Source: JAICNG01 sp035765135 (GTDB taxonomy: Bacteria; Gemmatimonadota; Gemmatimonadetes; Gemmatimonadales; Gemmatimonadaceae). From it: a stretch of DNA of 24,471 bases. The position numbers and the translations under genes are program-made. The notes beneath the pieces are model-generated. The model made no database searches, had not been told where the DNA came from, and worked only from the letters and a program-made list of their open reading frames with translations. The stretch is taken from contig DASTYE010000153.1 in assembly GCA_035765135.1 (NCBI GenBank), positions 1 to 24,471 of the forward strand. The letters are read 5' to 3'. The stretch's first letter is position 1. Every line of letters starts with the position of its first letter. Positions 14,707 through 23,020 of the stretch are shown here, in pieces.

Positions 14707-16269
14707 CTAGATCGCCCGCTCTCGCGACAGCAGCAGCTTGATCGATCGCCGCGCGCCGCTCAGCCGTTCCCTCAGAGTGCGGCCATGCCAGAGCCGCGCG
14801 AACGCATCGATGTTCCGCGCGTGCTCCGCCCCGTAACCGAACCACCACGGCTGCCGCCACGAGGGGAACGGATCGACCACGATCGCCTTCTCGCGCACGC
14901 ACTCACGAAGCCCCGCCTCGCCGTGAAGGCGGCCCGTTCCGCTCTGTTTGATGCCGCCGTGCGGCACGTCGGCCATGCCGACGACCGAGACCACGTCGTT
15001 GATATGCACCGTGCCGGCGGCAATACGTTGCGCGATGCGGCGCGCTCGCGTGAGGTCGCGACCCCACACGCTCGCGCTCAGTCCGAATTCGGTGTCGTTC
15101 GCCGCCGCGACTGCATCTTCATCATCGCGAACCCTGATGACCGCCAACAGCGGACCAAACGTCTCCTCCCGCGCGACTCGCATGTCGCGTGTCACGTCGG
15201 CGACGATCGTTGGAGCGAAGAACTGGCCGCCTCCGCGCCCGGCACCCAGAACGCGTGCGCCGCGCTGCTCGGCGTCGCGCAGCTGTGACTCCAGGAGATC
15301 GACCTGAGAGGGGCGGATCATCGGCCCTACGTCGCTGCCGTCGATCGCCGGGCCGACGACGAGGCGAGCTGCCGCCGCGACCAGTCGCTCGACGAATGCG
15401 TCGTGGACGGAATCGAGGACGATCACCCGTTTGGGCGCCACGCACGTCTGTCCGGCGTTGGTGAATCGCCCCCAGAGGATGCCGCTCACCGCGGTGTCGA
15501 GATGTGCGTCATCGAGCACGACAGCCGGATCGCTGCCGCCCAATTCCAGGGCGCATGGAACGAGTCGCTGCGCGCAAGCCACGGCGACCTTGCGTCCGGT
15601 CGCTGCGCTCCCGGTGAAGAACAGCTTGTCGATCGACGCGTTGGCCAGCGCGGCACCCGCGACACCGTCACCCGGCAGCACCTGCGCGATCTCCTCGGGT
15701 ACCCCCGCCTCGCGCAACAGCTCGCCGAGCCGCACCGCCGTTGCCGATGTCAGCTCCGAGGGCTTGATGATGACCGCGTTGCCCGCGACGAGCGCGGCGA
15801 GCGCAGTGCTGGCGGGAAGGAGCAGCGGATAGTTCCACGGCGAGATGATGCCGACGACGCCGTAGGGCTCGTGGCTGACGACCACGCGCTTGCGCCAGAG
15901 CGCAACGTTCGATGGGACGGTCGTACGGGAGGCGAGCACCCGTCGCGCGTGCCGCGCGCAGTACCGCGCGGCATCGAGCGTCGTGATGATGTCGGCCGCC
16001 ATCGCCTCTGCTGCCGGCTTTCCGGTTTCGCGCTCGATCAGCGCGGCTACCTCGGTGCGGCTGGCGAAGAGTCTGTCGCGGAATCGCGATAGGATGCGGC
16101 CGCGATCGCGCAAGGAGCGCCCCGCCCAGGCTGGCTGCGCTCTGCGTGCACGGTCAACCGCCGCGGCGACATCGTCGTCGGTGCATGCGGGCCATCGCCG
16201 CCAGACCTCCCCGGTGGCGGGATCGATCGACGCGACAGCCCGCCGCTCGTTCTCCACCCTCGTCGACAT
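14707..16269 (-). CDS. NAD(P)-dependent aldehyde dehydrogenase
   Basis: 520 residues from the ATG at 16269. The ALDH fold is complete: the cofactor segment VVGIISPWNYPLLLPAS and VIIKPSELTS, the nucleotide-loop FFTGSAATGR, the general base Glu242 in LELGGSDPAV and the nucleophile Cys276 in FTNAGQTCVAPKRV, 34 residues apart as expected. EETFGPLLAVIRV lies in the C-terminal half. About 40 residues beyond the usual end (from WWFGYGAEHARNIDAF) are Arg-rich and basic. The enzyme oxidises an aldehyde to the acid; the substrate cannot be deduced, though it belongs to the broad succinate-semialdehyde/benzaldehyde type. It follows the yceI-like gene with a 53-bp gap that holds a hairpin masking its ribosome site. 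Confidence 0.93.
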   Translation of the reverse strand: MSTRVENERRAVASIDPATGEVWRRWPACTDDDVAAAVDRARRAQPAWAGRSLRDRGRILSRFRDRLFASRTEVAALIERETGKPAAEAMAADIITTLDAARYCARHARRVLASRTTVPSNVALWRKRVVVSHEPYGVVGIISPWNYPLLLPASTALAALVAGNAVIIKPSELTSATAVRLGELLREAGVPEEIAQVLPGDGVAGAALANASIDKLFFTGSAATGRKVAVACAQRLVPCALELGGSDPAVVLDDAHLDTAVSGILWGRFTNAGQTCVAPKRVIVLDSVHDAFVERLVAAAARLVVGPAIDGSDVGPMIRPSQVDLLESQLRDAEQRGARVLGAGRGGGQFFAPTIVADVTRDMRVAREETFGPLLAVIRVRDDEDAVAAANDTEFGLSASVWGRDLTRARRIAQRIAAGTVHINDVVSVVGMADVPHGGIKQSGTGRLHGEAGLRECVREKAIVVDPFPSWRQPWWFGYGAEHARNIDAFARLWHGRTLRERLSGARRSIKLLLSRERAI

Positions 16270-16272
16270 GTC

Positions 16273-16296
16273 CTGGCTCCGGAGAATTGGAGCCAG
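16273..16296 (-). promoter_or_regulatory. Hairpin covering the ribosome site of the aldehyde dehydrogenase gene
   Basis: On the minus strand CTGGCTCC and GGAGCCAG form a perfect 8-bp stem around an 8-nt loop. The 3' arm contains GGAG, and AGGA overlaps its end, 4-9 nt before the ATG at 16269. The fold would block initiation unless opened, so it may be a translational control element, or simply the end of the upstream transcript. Confidence 0.6.
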
Positions 16297-16322
16297 AATA
16301 ATGGGAGCGTCGCGCGCCGCCG

Positions 16323-16943
16323 CTACTGGTCCAGAAACATCAGCGCGGTGTGCGTCCCCTCGCGCGGGCGGAACTCCGCCTGGAATGTCAGCTGCACCTT
16401 CGAGGACATCCCGATGAGCCCACCCAATCGGCGTGGGGGCCGGATCCTCCAGTCGCGGAGGTCGATACTGGCGCTCCCGCTGGCGACCATCCGCCGGCCG
16501 AGCATTCTGGCGATGCCCATGAAGGCCACCGGTCGGGTGACGCCATTCATCGTCAGCCGGCCGTGGATCGCCCAGTGGTTGTCCCTGGCGCCGTCGCCGA
16601 TGGAATCGACGAGAAAGACTACGTCGGGGTGCTGCTCCGCGCCGAAGAGCTGGCGCAACTCGCGCGGCTCCAGGGCGGGCTCGGTCTCGAGCGAGGCCAC
16701 GGGGAACCGGACGTTGCCTCGAGTCGATCTGATGTCGCCGGTCCGAATCGACACCGCGCCCGCGAGGTCGTCGCTTCCACCGATCACTGATCTGAGAAAA
16801 GCCCGGCCCTCGAACATCACTCGAGAGCTCGACCGTTCGAGCACGTAGGCTGCCTGCGTCGTGGCGCGCGGCGGAAGCAACAGGTTCACGACGAGGAGGA
16901 GTCCGGTCGTGAGGCTGGGCGCAGCAAGCAGTCCATTCATCAT
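16323..16943 (-). CDS. YceI-like exported protein
   Basis: 206 residues from the ATG at 16943 (a second ATG follows at once). The frame is open 60 codons further upstream, but that part is Arg/Pro-rich and unlike a protein start. MMNGLLAAPSLTTGLLLVVNLLLPPRATTQA is a Sec signal peptide. The mature part is a single YceI-like lipocalin-type beta barrel: YVLERSSSRVMFEGRAFL, then VRFPVASLETEPALEPRELR, HPDVVFLVDSIGD, and HGRLTMNGVTRPVAFMGIAR. YceI proteins bind isoprenoid or other lipids, or act in the periplasm under alkaline or acid stress; the ligand here is unknown. It is probably co-transcribed with the downstream aldehyde dehydrogenase. Confidence 0.85.
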   Translation of the reverse strand: MMNGLLAAPSLTTGLLLVVNLLLPPRATTQAAYVLERSSSRVMFEGRAFLRSVIGGSDDLAGAVSIRTGDIRSTRGNVRFPVASLETEPALEPRELRQLFGAEQHPDVVFLVDSIGDGARDNHWAIHGRLTMNGVTRPVAFMGIARMLGRRMVASGSASIDLRDWRIRPPRRLGGLIGMSSKVQLTFQAEFRPREGTHTALMFLDQ

Positions 16944-17299
16944 GGCCTGCGGACGAGCAAGCCCGAAACCAGTAACAACGTTTCTCGCTAAGTCGATAAA
17001 ATGGCCGCCGCTTGGTCGCGCCACTTCGTGTTCTACATCACATTGCGACGGACAAGCGCGGCCCGGCGGCCCGGGCCTGATCGAACTTCCGGTGACCCGA
17101 GCCGGTGCTCGGCGAGTAGTCACTGCGGCACAGCGAAAGTGTGGCGGGCGCGCCTCACTACCGCGTGTTCCGGGCCCCGGAATGGCGGACTATCACATTT
17201 CGTTTCAACGGGTTGCCCTAATCGCCGGCGTCCGCATGACTCATGCAGCAACAGCGCGGCTGCCCCCGCACCATTAGTTGGCATCCCACTCGCCCCCCA
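16944..17299. promoter_or_regulatory. 356-bp divergent intergenic region with a GC-rich dyad
   Basis: This region lies between the yceI-like gene (-) and the receiver/GGDEF-like gene (+), so it must hold two promoters. I could not assign -35/-10 boxes with confidence. A 15-bp dyad TTCCGGGCCCCGGAA at 17168-17182 (arms of 7, one central base) is the clearest candidate operator. No gene or dispersed repeat was seen. Confidence 0.4.
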
Positions 17300-18253
17300 A
17301 TGCCACCGAACGACAGTTTGAGACGTCCCCCGCTGGTGCTCATCGCCTCTGACCAGGAATGGTCAGGCCGCTCTCTGGAGAGCATCCTGGGCCCCCGCGG
17401 GTACGCGGTGTTGCGCGCGTACACCGGGCGCCAGGCCATCGAGCTGGCGAGAGCCTCCAATCCGGACGCCGTAATCGTCGATGCGCGGCTCCCTGATGTG
17501 GACGGAGTGGATGTGTGTCGTATGCTTCGAGATCAGCCCTCCTTCAGCGCGACGACACCAATCATCATGACGGCGACCGGCTCGACCAGCCGGGCTCATC
17601 GAATCGCCGCGTACCAGGCAGGCGCTTGGGAGTTCTGCAGTCAACCTCTGGACGGCGACCTCCTCGTCGCGAAGCTGAGCACATTCATCCGATGCAAGGC
17701 CGAGGTCGATCGAGTTCGCGACGAGAGCCTTACCGATCAGCTCACCGGACTGTACAACGTCCGAGGCCTCGCCCGGCGCGCCAAGGAGATTGGCGCCGAA
17801 GCGCTCCGAGCGCACCGCGCTCTGGCGTGCATCGCGCTCGGCCCCGACGCTACCCTCCGCGCGCAGTCAGAGTCCGAGCTGCGAGAGATCGAGAACCAGC
17901 TTGGAGAGAAGATGACCGCCGTTTTGCGGTCGGCGGGACGCGCCTCGGATGCGATTGGCCGGGTTGGTCAGACCGAGTTCGCGATCGTCGCCCCGGCGAC
18001 GCCCCCGGCGGGCGCTCTTCGGCTCGTCGAGCGGATCCGCGCAGAAGCGCAGGGGAAGTCGATCGTGCTCGGGGGAAAGGAATTCGCGATTACGATCCGT
18101 GCCGGTTACACGGCCGTCCCCGACATGGCAGACTCGCCGGTCGAGGCGGACGAGATGCTGTTGCGCGCCGTGACGGCGCTGCATCACCTGCGGACCGAGG
18201 GCAACGGGTCGTTCGTTCGAGCGTACGAGCAGATTGCCGGTGTGACGAAGTAA
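17300..18253 (+). CDS. Receiver domain fused to a degenerate GGDEF domain
   Basis: 317 residues from the ATG at 17300; an in-frame ATG at 17243 would add 19 residues before the receiver, and neither has a clear ribosome site. Residues 12-130 are a receiver (LVLIASDQEWSGRSLESILG) with phospho-acceptor Asp61 in DAVIVDARLPDVDG; the usual first acidic pair is reduced to SDQE. Residues about 145-310 keep the GGDEF fold (ESLTDQLTGLYNVRGLARRA, then FAITIRAGYTAVPD), but the signature is RVGQTEF (Gly223-Phe227) instead of RxGGDEF. Loss of the second Gly and the Asp makes diguanylate cyclase activity unlikely; it may bind nucleotide or act as a protein platform. The NtrC-type regulator gene follows after 245 bp. 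Confidence 0.82.
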   Translation: MPPNDSLRRPPLVLIASDQEWSGRSLESILGPRGYAVLRAYTGRQAIELARASNPDAVIVDARLPDVDGVDVCRMLRDQPSFSATTPIIMTATGSTSRAHRIAAYQAGAWEFCSQPLDGDLLVAKLSTFIRCKAEVDRVRDESLTDQLTGLYNVRGLARRAKEIGAEALRAHRALACIALGPDATLRAQSESELREIENQLGEKMTAVLRSAGRASDAIGRVGQTEFAIVAPATPPAGALRLVERIRAEAQGKSIVLGGKEFAITIRAGYTAVPDMADSPVEADEMLLRAVTALHHLRTEGNGSFVRAYEQIAGVTK

Positions 18254-18254
18254 T

Positions 18255-18271
18255 GGGGCTTTAGGCGCCCC
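18255..18271 (+). terminator. Weak GC hairpin after the receiver/GGDEF-like gene
   Basis: GGGGC and GCCCC pair around a 7-nt loop two bases after the stop codon. There is no U-run, so intrinsic termination is doubtful. Confidence 0.25.
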
Positions 18272-18368
18272 CTGGTGCTGGGGACGCCGTAGCACGGTGT
18301 AGCTGAGGCGCAACGAAGTTGATGTATTGCCACCACACCACTGTGTTGCTTTCGTCCTACGTTCTTCC

Positions 18369-18395
18369 TTGACATGCGCCTGAAGGGGTTAATAT
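18369..18395 (+). promoter_or_regulatory. Sigma-70-type promoter for the regulator/kinase cluster
   Basis: TTGACA (18369-18374) and TAATAT (18390-18395) are separated by 15 bp, which is slightly short. Transcription would begin about 95 bp before the NtrC-type gene, whose start at 18499 has GGGAG (18486-18490) at 8-bp spacing. The perfect -35 box is the best in the window. Confidence 0.5.
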
Positions 18396-18498
18396 TGGAG
18401 GCGCCCCCCGAACATCCGGCCGAGGCTTTGCGAGAGCGCGGGCTCGGTATCGTAAGCTCGTCAATCCAAGTCCCGAACCGTTTCCGGGAGTCTCGATA

Positions 18499-20019
18499 AT
18501 GTCCAGTCCCGTCGTCGACCAGGACACATACACGCCTGTCACCGGCGCGCAACACGATCCACTGTCCATCCCCGCCGAGGTCAAGGCGTCCATTTCCCTC
18601 CTCGTCGTCGACGACGACCGGACGTTGCGTGAGGGCTGCGCCAGCGTGCTGCAAATGGACGGGTACAACGTCACCTTCTCCGGCCGTGGCGACGAGGCCG
18701 TCGAGCTGGTCCGCCGCCGGAAGTTCGACATCATCCTCGTCGACCTCTACATGACGCCGGTGTCTGGGATGGATGTCCTCAAGGCCGCGCTCGGCGCGTA
18801 CAAGGACACGGTCGTGGTGGTCATGACCGGCAACCCAAGCGTGACGACGAGCATCGAGGCCCTGCGCGCCGGCGCGTGGGACTATCTGCCCAAGCCCTTC
18901 TCGGCAACGCACCTGCAGGTGCTGATCGGACGCGCATCGCATGCCGTCATCGTCGCTCGCGAGACCCGCGACCTGCGGTTCCAGCTGCTCAAGCAGAACG
19001 GAAACAGCGACAAGATCGCGCTGCTCGGCGTGTCGCCCGCCTTCCGTCGGGCCGTTGAGCTGGCACGCAAGGTCGCTCCGACCGACGCCTCGGTGATGAT
19101 CACCGGTGAGAGCGGCACCGGCAAAGAGGTGATCGCGCAGTTCATGCACCGGCACAGCCGCCGGGCGAGCCGGAAGATGGTGCCGATCAACTGCGCCGCC
19201 CTTCCCGAGCCGCTGCTCGAGTCGGAAATGTTCGGCCACAAGAAGGGCTCGTTCACCGGGGCCGACCGGGACAAGCCCGGCCTTCTCGAGGTCGCCAATG
19301 GCGGGACGTTCTTCCTGGACGAGCTCACCGAGATGTCGCAGCTGCTCCAGGCCAAGCTCCTCCGTGTCATTCAGGACGGCGTCGTCCGCCGCGTCGGCAG
19401 CGAGAACCAGGACGCCGTCGTCGATGTCCGGTTCATCTCGGCGACGAATCGCGATCCTCAGGAGGCGGTGCGTCAGGGCATCCTGCGCGAGGACCTCTTC
19501 TATCGTCTGCGCGTCGTTCCGATTCAGCTTCCCCCGCTGCGGAAGCGTCTCGAGGATATTCCACTCCTCGCCACGCACTTCCTCGCGTATTACTGGGAGC
19601 GGCACCGCCAGCGCGGCGAGCTGGCGCCCAAGCTGACCGAGGAAGCGATCGACTTCCTCCGCTCGAGGCCCTGGCGGGGCAACGTGCGGGAGCTGCAGAA
19701 CGTCATCGAGCACGTCGCCGTGCTCGCCGAGCCGAACCAGCCGATTCAGCCCGCGGACATTCCGATGTATGATGAGACTCCGATGGAGACGCCCAGTGAT
19801 GGGGCGATTCCCTCGGGCATGCTCGACGACGCCTATCATCCGGCGAAGGACAGGCTCATCACCCACTTCGAGAAGGAGTACCTGTCCCGGCTCGTTTCGC
19901 GCGCTGGAGGGAACATGTCGAAGGCGGCCCGGCTTGCGAGCATCGACCGTACGACCCTATATCGTCTGATGGAAAAGCACAGCTTCCAGCGGAGTGAGCT
20001 GACCGGATTCGGCGAGTGA
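18499..20019 (+). CDS. NtrC-family sigma-54-dependent response regulator
   Basis: 506 residues. After a 30-residue tail comes a complete receiver (LLVVDDDRTLREG, Asp82 in IILVDLYM, VMTGNPS, KPF). The AAA+ domain begins near 172 and has Walker A GESGTGKE (Lys209), the sigma-54 contact loop as GSFTGA (250-255; most relatives have GAFTGA), Walker B FFLDE (Asp274) and the arginine-finger region FYRLRVVPIQLPPLRKR. A Fis-type helix-turn-helix closes the protein (NMSKAARLASIDRTTLYRLM, from residue 472). It would hydrolyse ATP to open sigma-54 promoters when phosphorylated. Its stop overlaps a possible GTG start of the kinase gene, and the kinase is the obvious partner. Confidence 0.95.
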   Translation: MSSPVVDQDTYTPVTGAQHDPLSIPAEVKASISLLVVDDDRTLREGCASVLQMDGYNVTFSGRGDEAVELVRRRKFDIILVDLYMTPVSGMDVLKAALGAYKDTVVVVMTGNPSVTTSIEALRAGAWDYLPKPFSATHLQVLIGRASHAVIVARETRDLRFQLLKQNGNSDKIALLGVSPAFRRAVELARKVAPTDASVMITGESGTGKEVIAQFMHRHSRRASRKMVPINCAALPEPLLESEMFGHKKGSFTGADRDKPGLLEVANGGTFFLDELTEMSQLLQAKLLRVIQDGVVRRVGSENQDAVVDVRFISATNRDPQEAVRQGILREDLFYRLRVVPIQLPPLRKRLEDIPLLATHFLAYYWERHRQRGELAPKLTEEAIDFLRSRPWRGNVRELQNVIEHVAVLAEPNQPIQPADIPMYDETPMETPSDGAIPSGMLDDAYHPAKDRLITHFEKEYLSRLVSRAGGNMSKAARLASIDRTTLYRLMEKHSFQRSELTGFGE

Positions 20020-20093
20020 CCGCACGCTCCACTCCGGCTCATCGAACGAGGCGCCGGCGTCGCATCGCCGGCCGTGACGCGACGCGCACGAGT

Positions 20094-20099
20094 GGAGAG
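20094..20099 (+). promoter_or_regulatory. Ribosome binding site that decides the kinase start
   Basis: GGAGAG lies six bases before the GTG at 20106. This favours that codon over the GTG at 20016, which overlaps the upstream stop but would add an Arg-rich, poorly protein-like 30-residue leader. Confidence 0.55.
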
Positions 20100-20105
20100 A
20101 CGGTA

Positions 20106-21212
20106 GTGACTGATTTCGCGCCACCGCGTATTTCCGGGGAGATCGCCGAGTTTGCAGCGGAGGGGATCGCCGGGGATATGACGGCGGCGCTCGAGCGCGC
20201 GGTGGCGCGTGTGCGCGCCACCTGGGATTCGGGGCAGGATGGGTCGAGCCCCGACGACGTTCGCACTCGCCTGGCGTATCTCTTCAAGGCGCTGCGGCAG
20301 GCGTACTCGGGTGAGGACCCGGAGCTCACGGACATCGCCCCGCCAGTTCCCGGCCGGCGAATGCTCGAGAGCGTGCGCAGCGCCTTCCTCGCCGAGCTCG
20401 AGTCGTTGGCGATCGTGGACGGCCCCGCGGCGGTTCGCCTGCTGGGATCGATGGAGCGCGTACAGGCCGCGCTCGACCGGGACAGCGCGCAACGATTCGC
20501 GAACGCGCTCAGCGGCTCCGACGGTCTCGACATGGTCGTCGAGGTCGCTCACGATCTGCGTTCACCGCTGGCGTCGATTCTCTTCCTCGCCGAAACGCTG
20601 CGCAGGGGACAAAGCGGCTCGATCAACCCGATCCAGGAGCGGCAGCTCGGCCTCGTCTACAGCGCCGCGTTCGGCCTGGGCGCCCTCGCGAGCGATGTCA
20701 TCGAGCTGGTGCGCGGCGGCGAGCGACTGATGGATTTGCACCCCACGCCGTTTTCCGTGACCGAGACGCTCCAGGCCGTTCGCGACATCGTCCTGCCGAT
20801 CGCGGAAGAGAAGGGGCTCACCGTGCGCATCACGCCTCCCGAGACCGATTGGCGCATCGGCCATCCGCTCGCGCTCAACCGCGTGCTTCTGAACCTAACG
20901 ACGAACGCGCTGAAGTTCACCTCCGAGGGACACGTGGAGGTGACCTGCCGCCCGCTCTCGAAAACGCTGGTGGAGTTTTCGGTCAAGGATACGGGACGAG
21001 GTATTCCCGCCGAGGTGCTGCCCACCCTGTTCGACGCCTTTCGGCGTCGCGTGCGTCCCGGCCAGTACGCCTTCTCCAGCGCCGGCCTGGGTCTGTCCAT
21101 CTGCCGCAAGCTCGTCGCCCGCATGGGAGGAGAGCTGCAGGTGGAGACCGCGCCCGGACACGGCACGCGATTCCACTTCCAGCTCGACCTGCCGATCTCG
21201 ACGCGCCTCTGA
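20106..21212 (+). CDS. Soluble sensor histidine kinase
   Basis: 368 residues from GTG 20106; a GTG at 20016 (398 residues) would overlap the regulator stop as GTGA. Residues 1-135 are helical with no recognised sensor domain and no membrane segment. HisKA follows with His149 in EVAHDLRSPLASILFLAETL. The ATPase domain has the N box (NRVLLNLTTNALKFTSEG), G1 (VKDTGRGIP) and G2 (SSAGLGLSICRKLVARMGGE). It is cytoplasmic by sequence and probably phosphorylates the NtrC-type regulator encoded just upstream. The M23 lipoprotein gene begins eight bases after its stop, so the three genes form one transcription unit. The signal is unknown. Confidence 0.92.
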   Translation: MTDFAPPRISGEIAEFAAEGIAGDMTAALERAVARVRATWDSGQDGSSPDDVRTRLAYLFKALRQAYSGEDPELTDIAPPVPGRRMLESVRSAFLAELESLAIVDGPAAVRLLGSMERVQAALDRDSAQRFANALSGSDGLDMVVEVAHDLRSPLASILFLAETLRRGQSGSINPIQERQLGLVYSAAFGLGALASDVIELVRGGERLMDLHPTPFSVTETLQAVRDIVLPIAEEKGLTVRITPPETDWRIGHPLALNRVLLNLTTNALKFTSEGHVEVTCRPLSKTLVEFSVKDTGRGIPAEVLPTLFDAFRRRVRPGQYAFSSAGLGLSICRKLVARMGGELQVETAPGHGTRFHFQLDLPISTRL

Positions 21213-21220
21213 TCGGCCGA

Positions 21221-22567
21221 ATGCGCCTCGGCGACGTACCAGCGGGTCAGTACGCCGCGCTGTGTCTCGCGGGCCTCGTCGTCCTCGCCGCCTGCGACCG
21301 GATGAAATCGTTAGGTGAGCGGGGCTTTCGCTCGCCGCGTGACCGGTACGTCGCCACGCTCGAAGAGGCCGACCTTCACCGTACCGCCCTCGGGCGCGAC
21401 TGGCTCATCGCCGGTGTGCGCGCTCTCTCCGGGCCGAGCGTCATTTCCCCTCCGTACCGTGAGGCGATCCACCTCCCGGCTTCCGAGCCCCGCGCCGTTG
21501 CGTGGCGACTGTCGCTGCGGCGGGGCGACCGGCTGATCGTGTCGGCCGAGGTTGCCATGGAGCCGGAAGGACGTGTCTTCGTCGATCTCTTCGCGGCGAG
21601 GCGTGATACGACCGAGGAGCACGAGCGCGTGGCGAGCGCACCCGAGACCGGCACGGCGATCGATGTCGAGATCCGGCGTGATGGGGACTATTTGCTCCGC
21701 GTGCAGCCCGAGCTGCTGCGCGGCGGTCGCATCGTCGTGACGATCACGACCGGTCCGTCGCTCGCGTTCCCCGTAGCGGGTCGCGACGCACGCATCGCAC
21801 GCAGCCTGTTCGGTGCGCCGCGCGATGCGGGGCGTCGCTCACACCACGGCGTGGATCTCTTCGCCCCGCGCGGCACGCCGGTCGTGGCGGCGACGCCCGG
21901 AATCGTCAGGCGCGTCGGCGAGACCGACCTCGGCGGCAACGTCGTGTGGCTGCTCGATCCGCGGCGCGAGCAGTCGCTCTACTACGCGCACCTCGATCGA
22001 CAGCTCGTGAGCGCCGGTGAAGTCGTCCAGGTCGGCGACACGCTTGGGCTCGTCGGGAACACAGGAAACGCACGAGGAACCCCGCCGCATCTCCACTTTG
22101 GGATCTATCGGCGGGGCGAGGGTCCCGTCGATCCGCTGCCGTTCATTGATACGCGGCGGGGCGCCCCGTCCGATATCGTCGCCGACACATCGCTGTTCGG
22201 AGCGCGCGTGCGCATCGCGCCGTTGCGCGCGGTTCTGCGGCAGTCGCCGACCCTAACGGGGGACTCGACTCGGGCGCTCCCTCGAAGCGCCGTCGCGACG
22301 GTGCTCGGCGCGGCGGGAAACTGGTTTCGCGTGCGGCTCCCCGGTGGGGAGGCGGGTTTCGTAACGGCCAGCGCCGTGCAGCGCGTGGGAACGCCGATCA
22401 CGTTCGTGTCGCGGCAGCTTGGGGCGGTGGTACGGGAGCGCCCGAGCCCCGCGGCCGTCATCATCGACAGTCTCCCGACCGCGGTCAGGTTGCCGGTGCT
22501 TGGACGTTATGGGCGGTGGCTGCTGGTGGCGACCGACGCCAACCGCCACGGCTGGATCACCGAATAG
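21221..22567 (+). CDS. M23 (LytM-type) peptidase lipoprotein with two SH3-like domains
   Basis: 448 residues from the ATG at 21221. The N-terminus ends in lipobox LAAC with Cys25, so the protein is likely membrane-anchored in the periplasm. Residues 50-195 form a beta-rich region without a clear family. The M23 domain (about 196-310) has the zinc motif HHGVD (His208, Asp212) and HLHF (His290, His292), so the catalytic set is complete and it may cut peptidoglycan cross-bridges. Two SH3b-like repeats follow (ARVRIAPLRAVLRQSPTLTG to FVTASAVQRV, and GAVVRERPSPAAVI to GRWLLVATDANRHGWIT), typical of wall binding. Eight bases from the kinase gene; its stop is nine bases from the convergent NYN gene. 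Confidence 0.9.
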   Translation: MRLGDVPAGQYAALCLAGLVVLAACDRMKSLGERGFRSPRDRYVATLEEADLHRTALGRDWLIAGVRALSGPSVISPPYREAIHLPASEPRAVAWRLSLRRGDRLIVSAEVAMEPEGRVFVDLFAARRDTTEEHERVASAPETGTAIDVEIRRDGDYLLRVQPELLRGGRIVVTITTGPSLAFPVAGRDARIARSLFGAPRDAGRRSHHGVDLFAPRGTPVVAATPGIVRRVGETDLGGNVVWLLDPRREQSLYYAHLDRQLVSAGEVVQVGDTLGLVGNTGNARGTPPHLHFGIYRRGEGPVDPLPFIDTRRGAPSDIVADTSLFGARVRIAPLRAVLRQSPTLTGDSTRALPRSAVATVLGAAGNWFRVRLPGGEAGFVTASAVQRVGTPITFVSRQLGAVVRERPSPAAVIIDSLPTAVRLPVLGRYGRWLLVATDANRHGWITE

Positions 22568-22576
22568 GGAAGGGCG

Positions 22577-22984
22577 TTACCGCTTCCTGCGTCCGTTCCG
22601 CTGTTCGAAGACCACCTCGTTCTCGACGATCATGTAGCGGATGAGTCGCCGGCCAATGTCCTTGAATTCCGGCATGCGGTCGCGAAAGCGATCGTTGCTG
22701 ACGACGCGGGCGCCAAGCTCCCGCGCGAAGGACAGGATGAAGTAGTCGGCGTCCGTTCCCGCGGGCGCCTGCTTCACCTCGCCGTCCTCGACCATCTTCT
22801 CGTACGCCGCCGGGTCGTCGATCTGATGGCGCAGTGCGGCATCGACCACGACCACCGGGTCGAGCCCTTTTTCCGCCAGCTTGTCTCGCATGAGCCGGAG
22901 GTTGGCGAGCCTCGCCTCCCCACCCTCGGTGGCGTGCGCGACGTTCGACCCATCGACGATCGCGATGCGGGACTTCTTGGTCAT
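22577..22984 (-). CDS. NYN/PIN-like ribonuclease, Zc3h12a type
   Basis: 135 residues from the ATG at 22984. A single NYN-domain nuclease is visible: IAIVDGSNVAHA (Asp11), DPVVVVDAALRH (Asp48), GTDADYFILSFARELGARVV (Asp78, Asp80) and VVSNDRFRDRMPEF (Asp98). The acidic residues form the metal site expected of this fold. Family members (eukaryotic Zc3h12a/Regnase and bacterial relatives) cut RNA. No antitoxin-like gene is adjacent, so a toxin role is not indicated. The C-terminus is Arg-rich (FEQRNGRRKR) and may contact RNA. It is transcribed divergently from the aminotransferase gene across the 9-bp foldback array. Confidence 0.82.
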   Translation of the reverse strand: MTKKSRIAIVDGSNVAHATEGGEARLANLRLMRDKLAEKGLDPVVVVDAALRHQIDDPAAYEKMVEDGEVKQAPAGTDADYFILSFARELGARVVSNDRFRDRMPEFKDIGRRLIRYMIVENEVVFEQRNGRRKR

Positions 22985-23020
22985 GGCCGTCGGCTATGCA
23001 GGGTTGGTACCGCGGCGAGA

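Noticed and set aside
18184..19866. 560-codon open frame on the minus strand opposite the NtrC-type gene
   Set aside because: Shadow of a well-conserved AAA+ regulator; its product has no recognisable family.
272..22255. Apparent excess of the hexamer CCTAAC/GTTAGG (eight sites), possibly an uptake or orientation signal
   Set aside because: Rough expectation from base composition on two strands is also about eight, and strand bias is not clear.
22577..22984. Toxin of a toxin-antitoxin pair
   Set aside because: The NYN nuclease stands alone; no small antitoxin-like gene overlaps or adjoins it.
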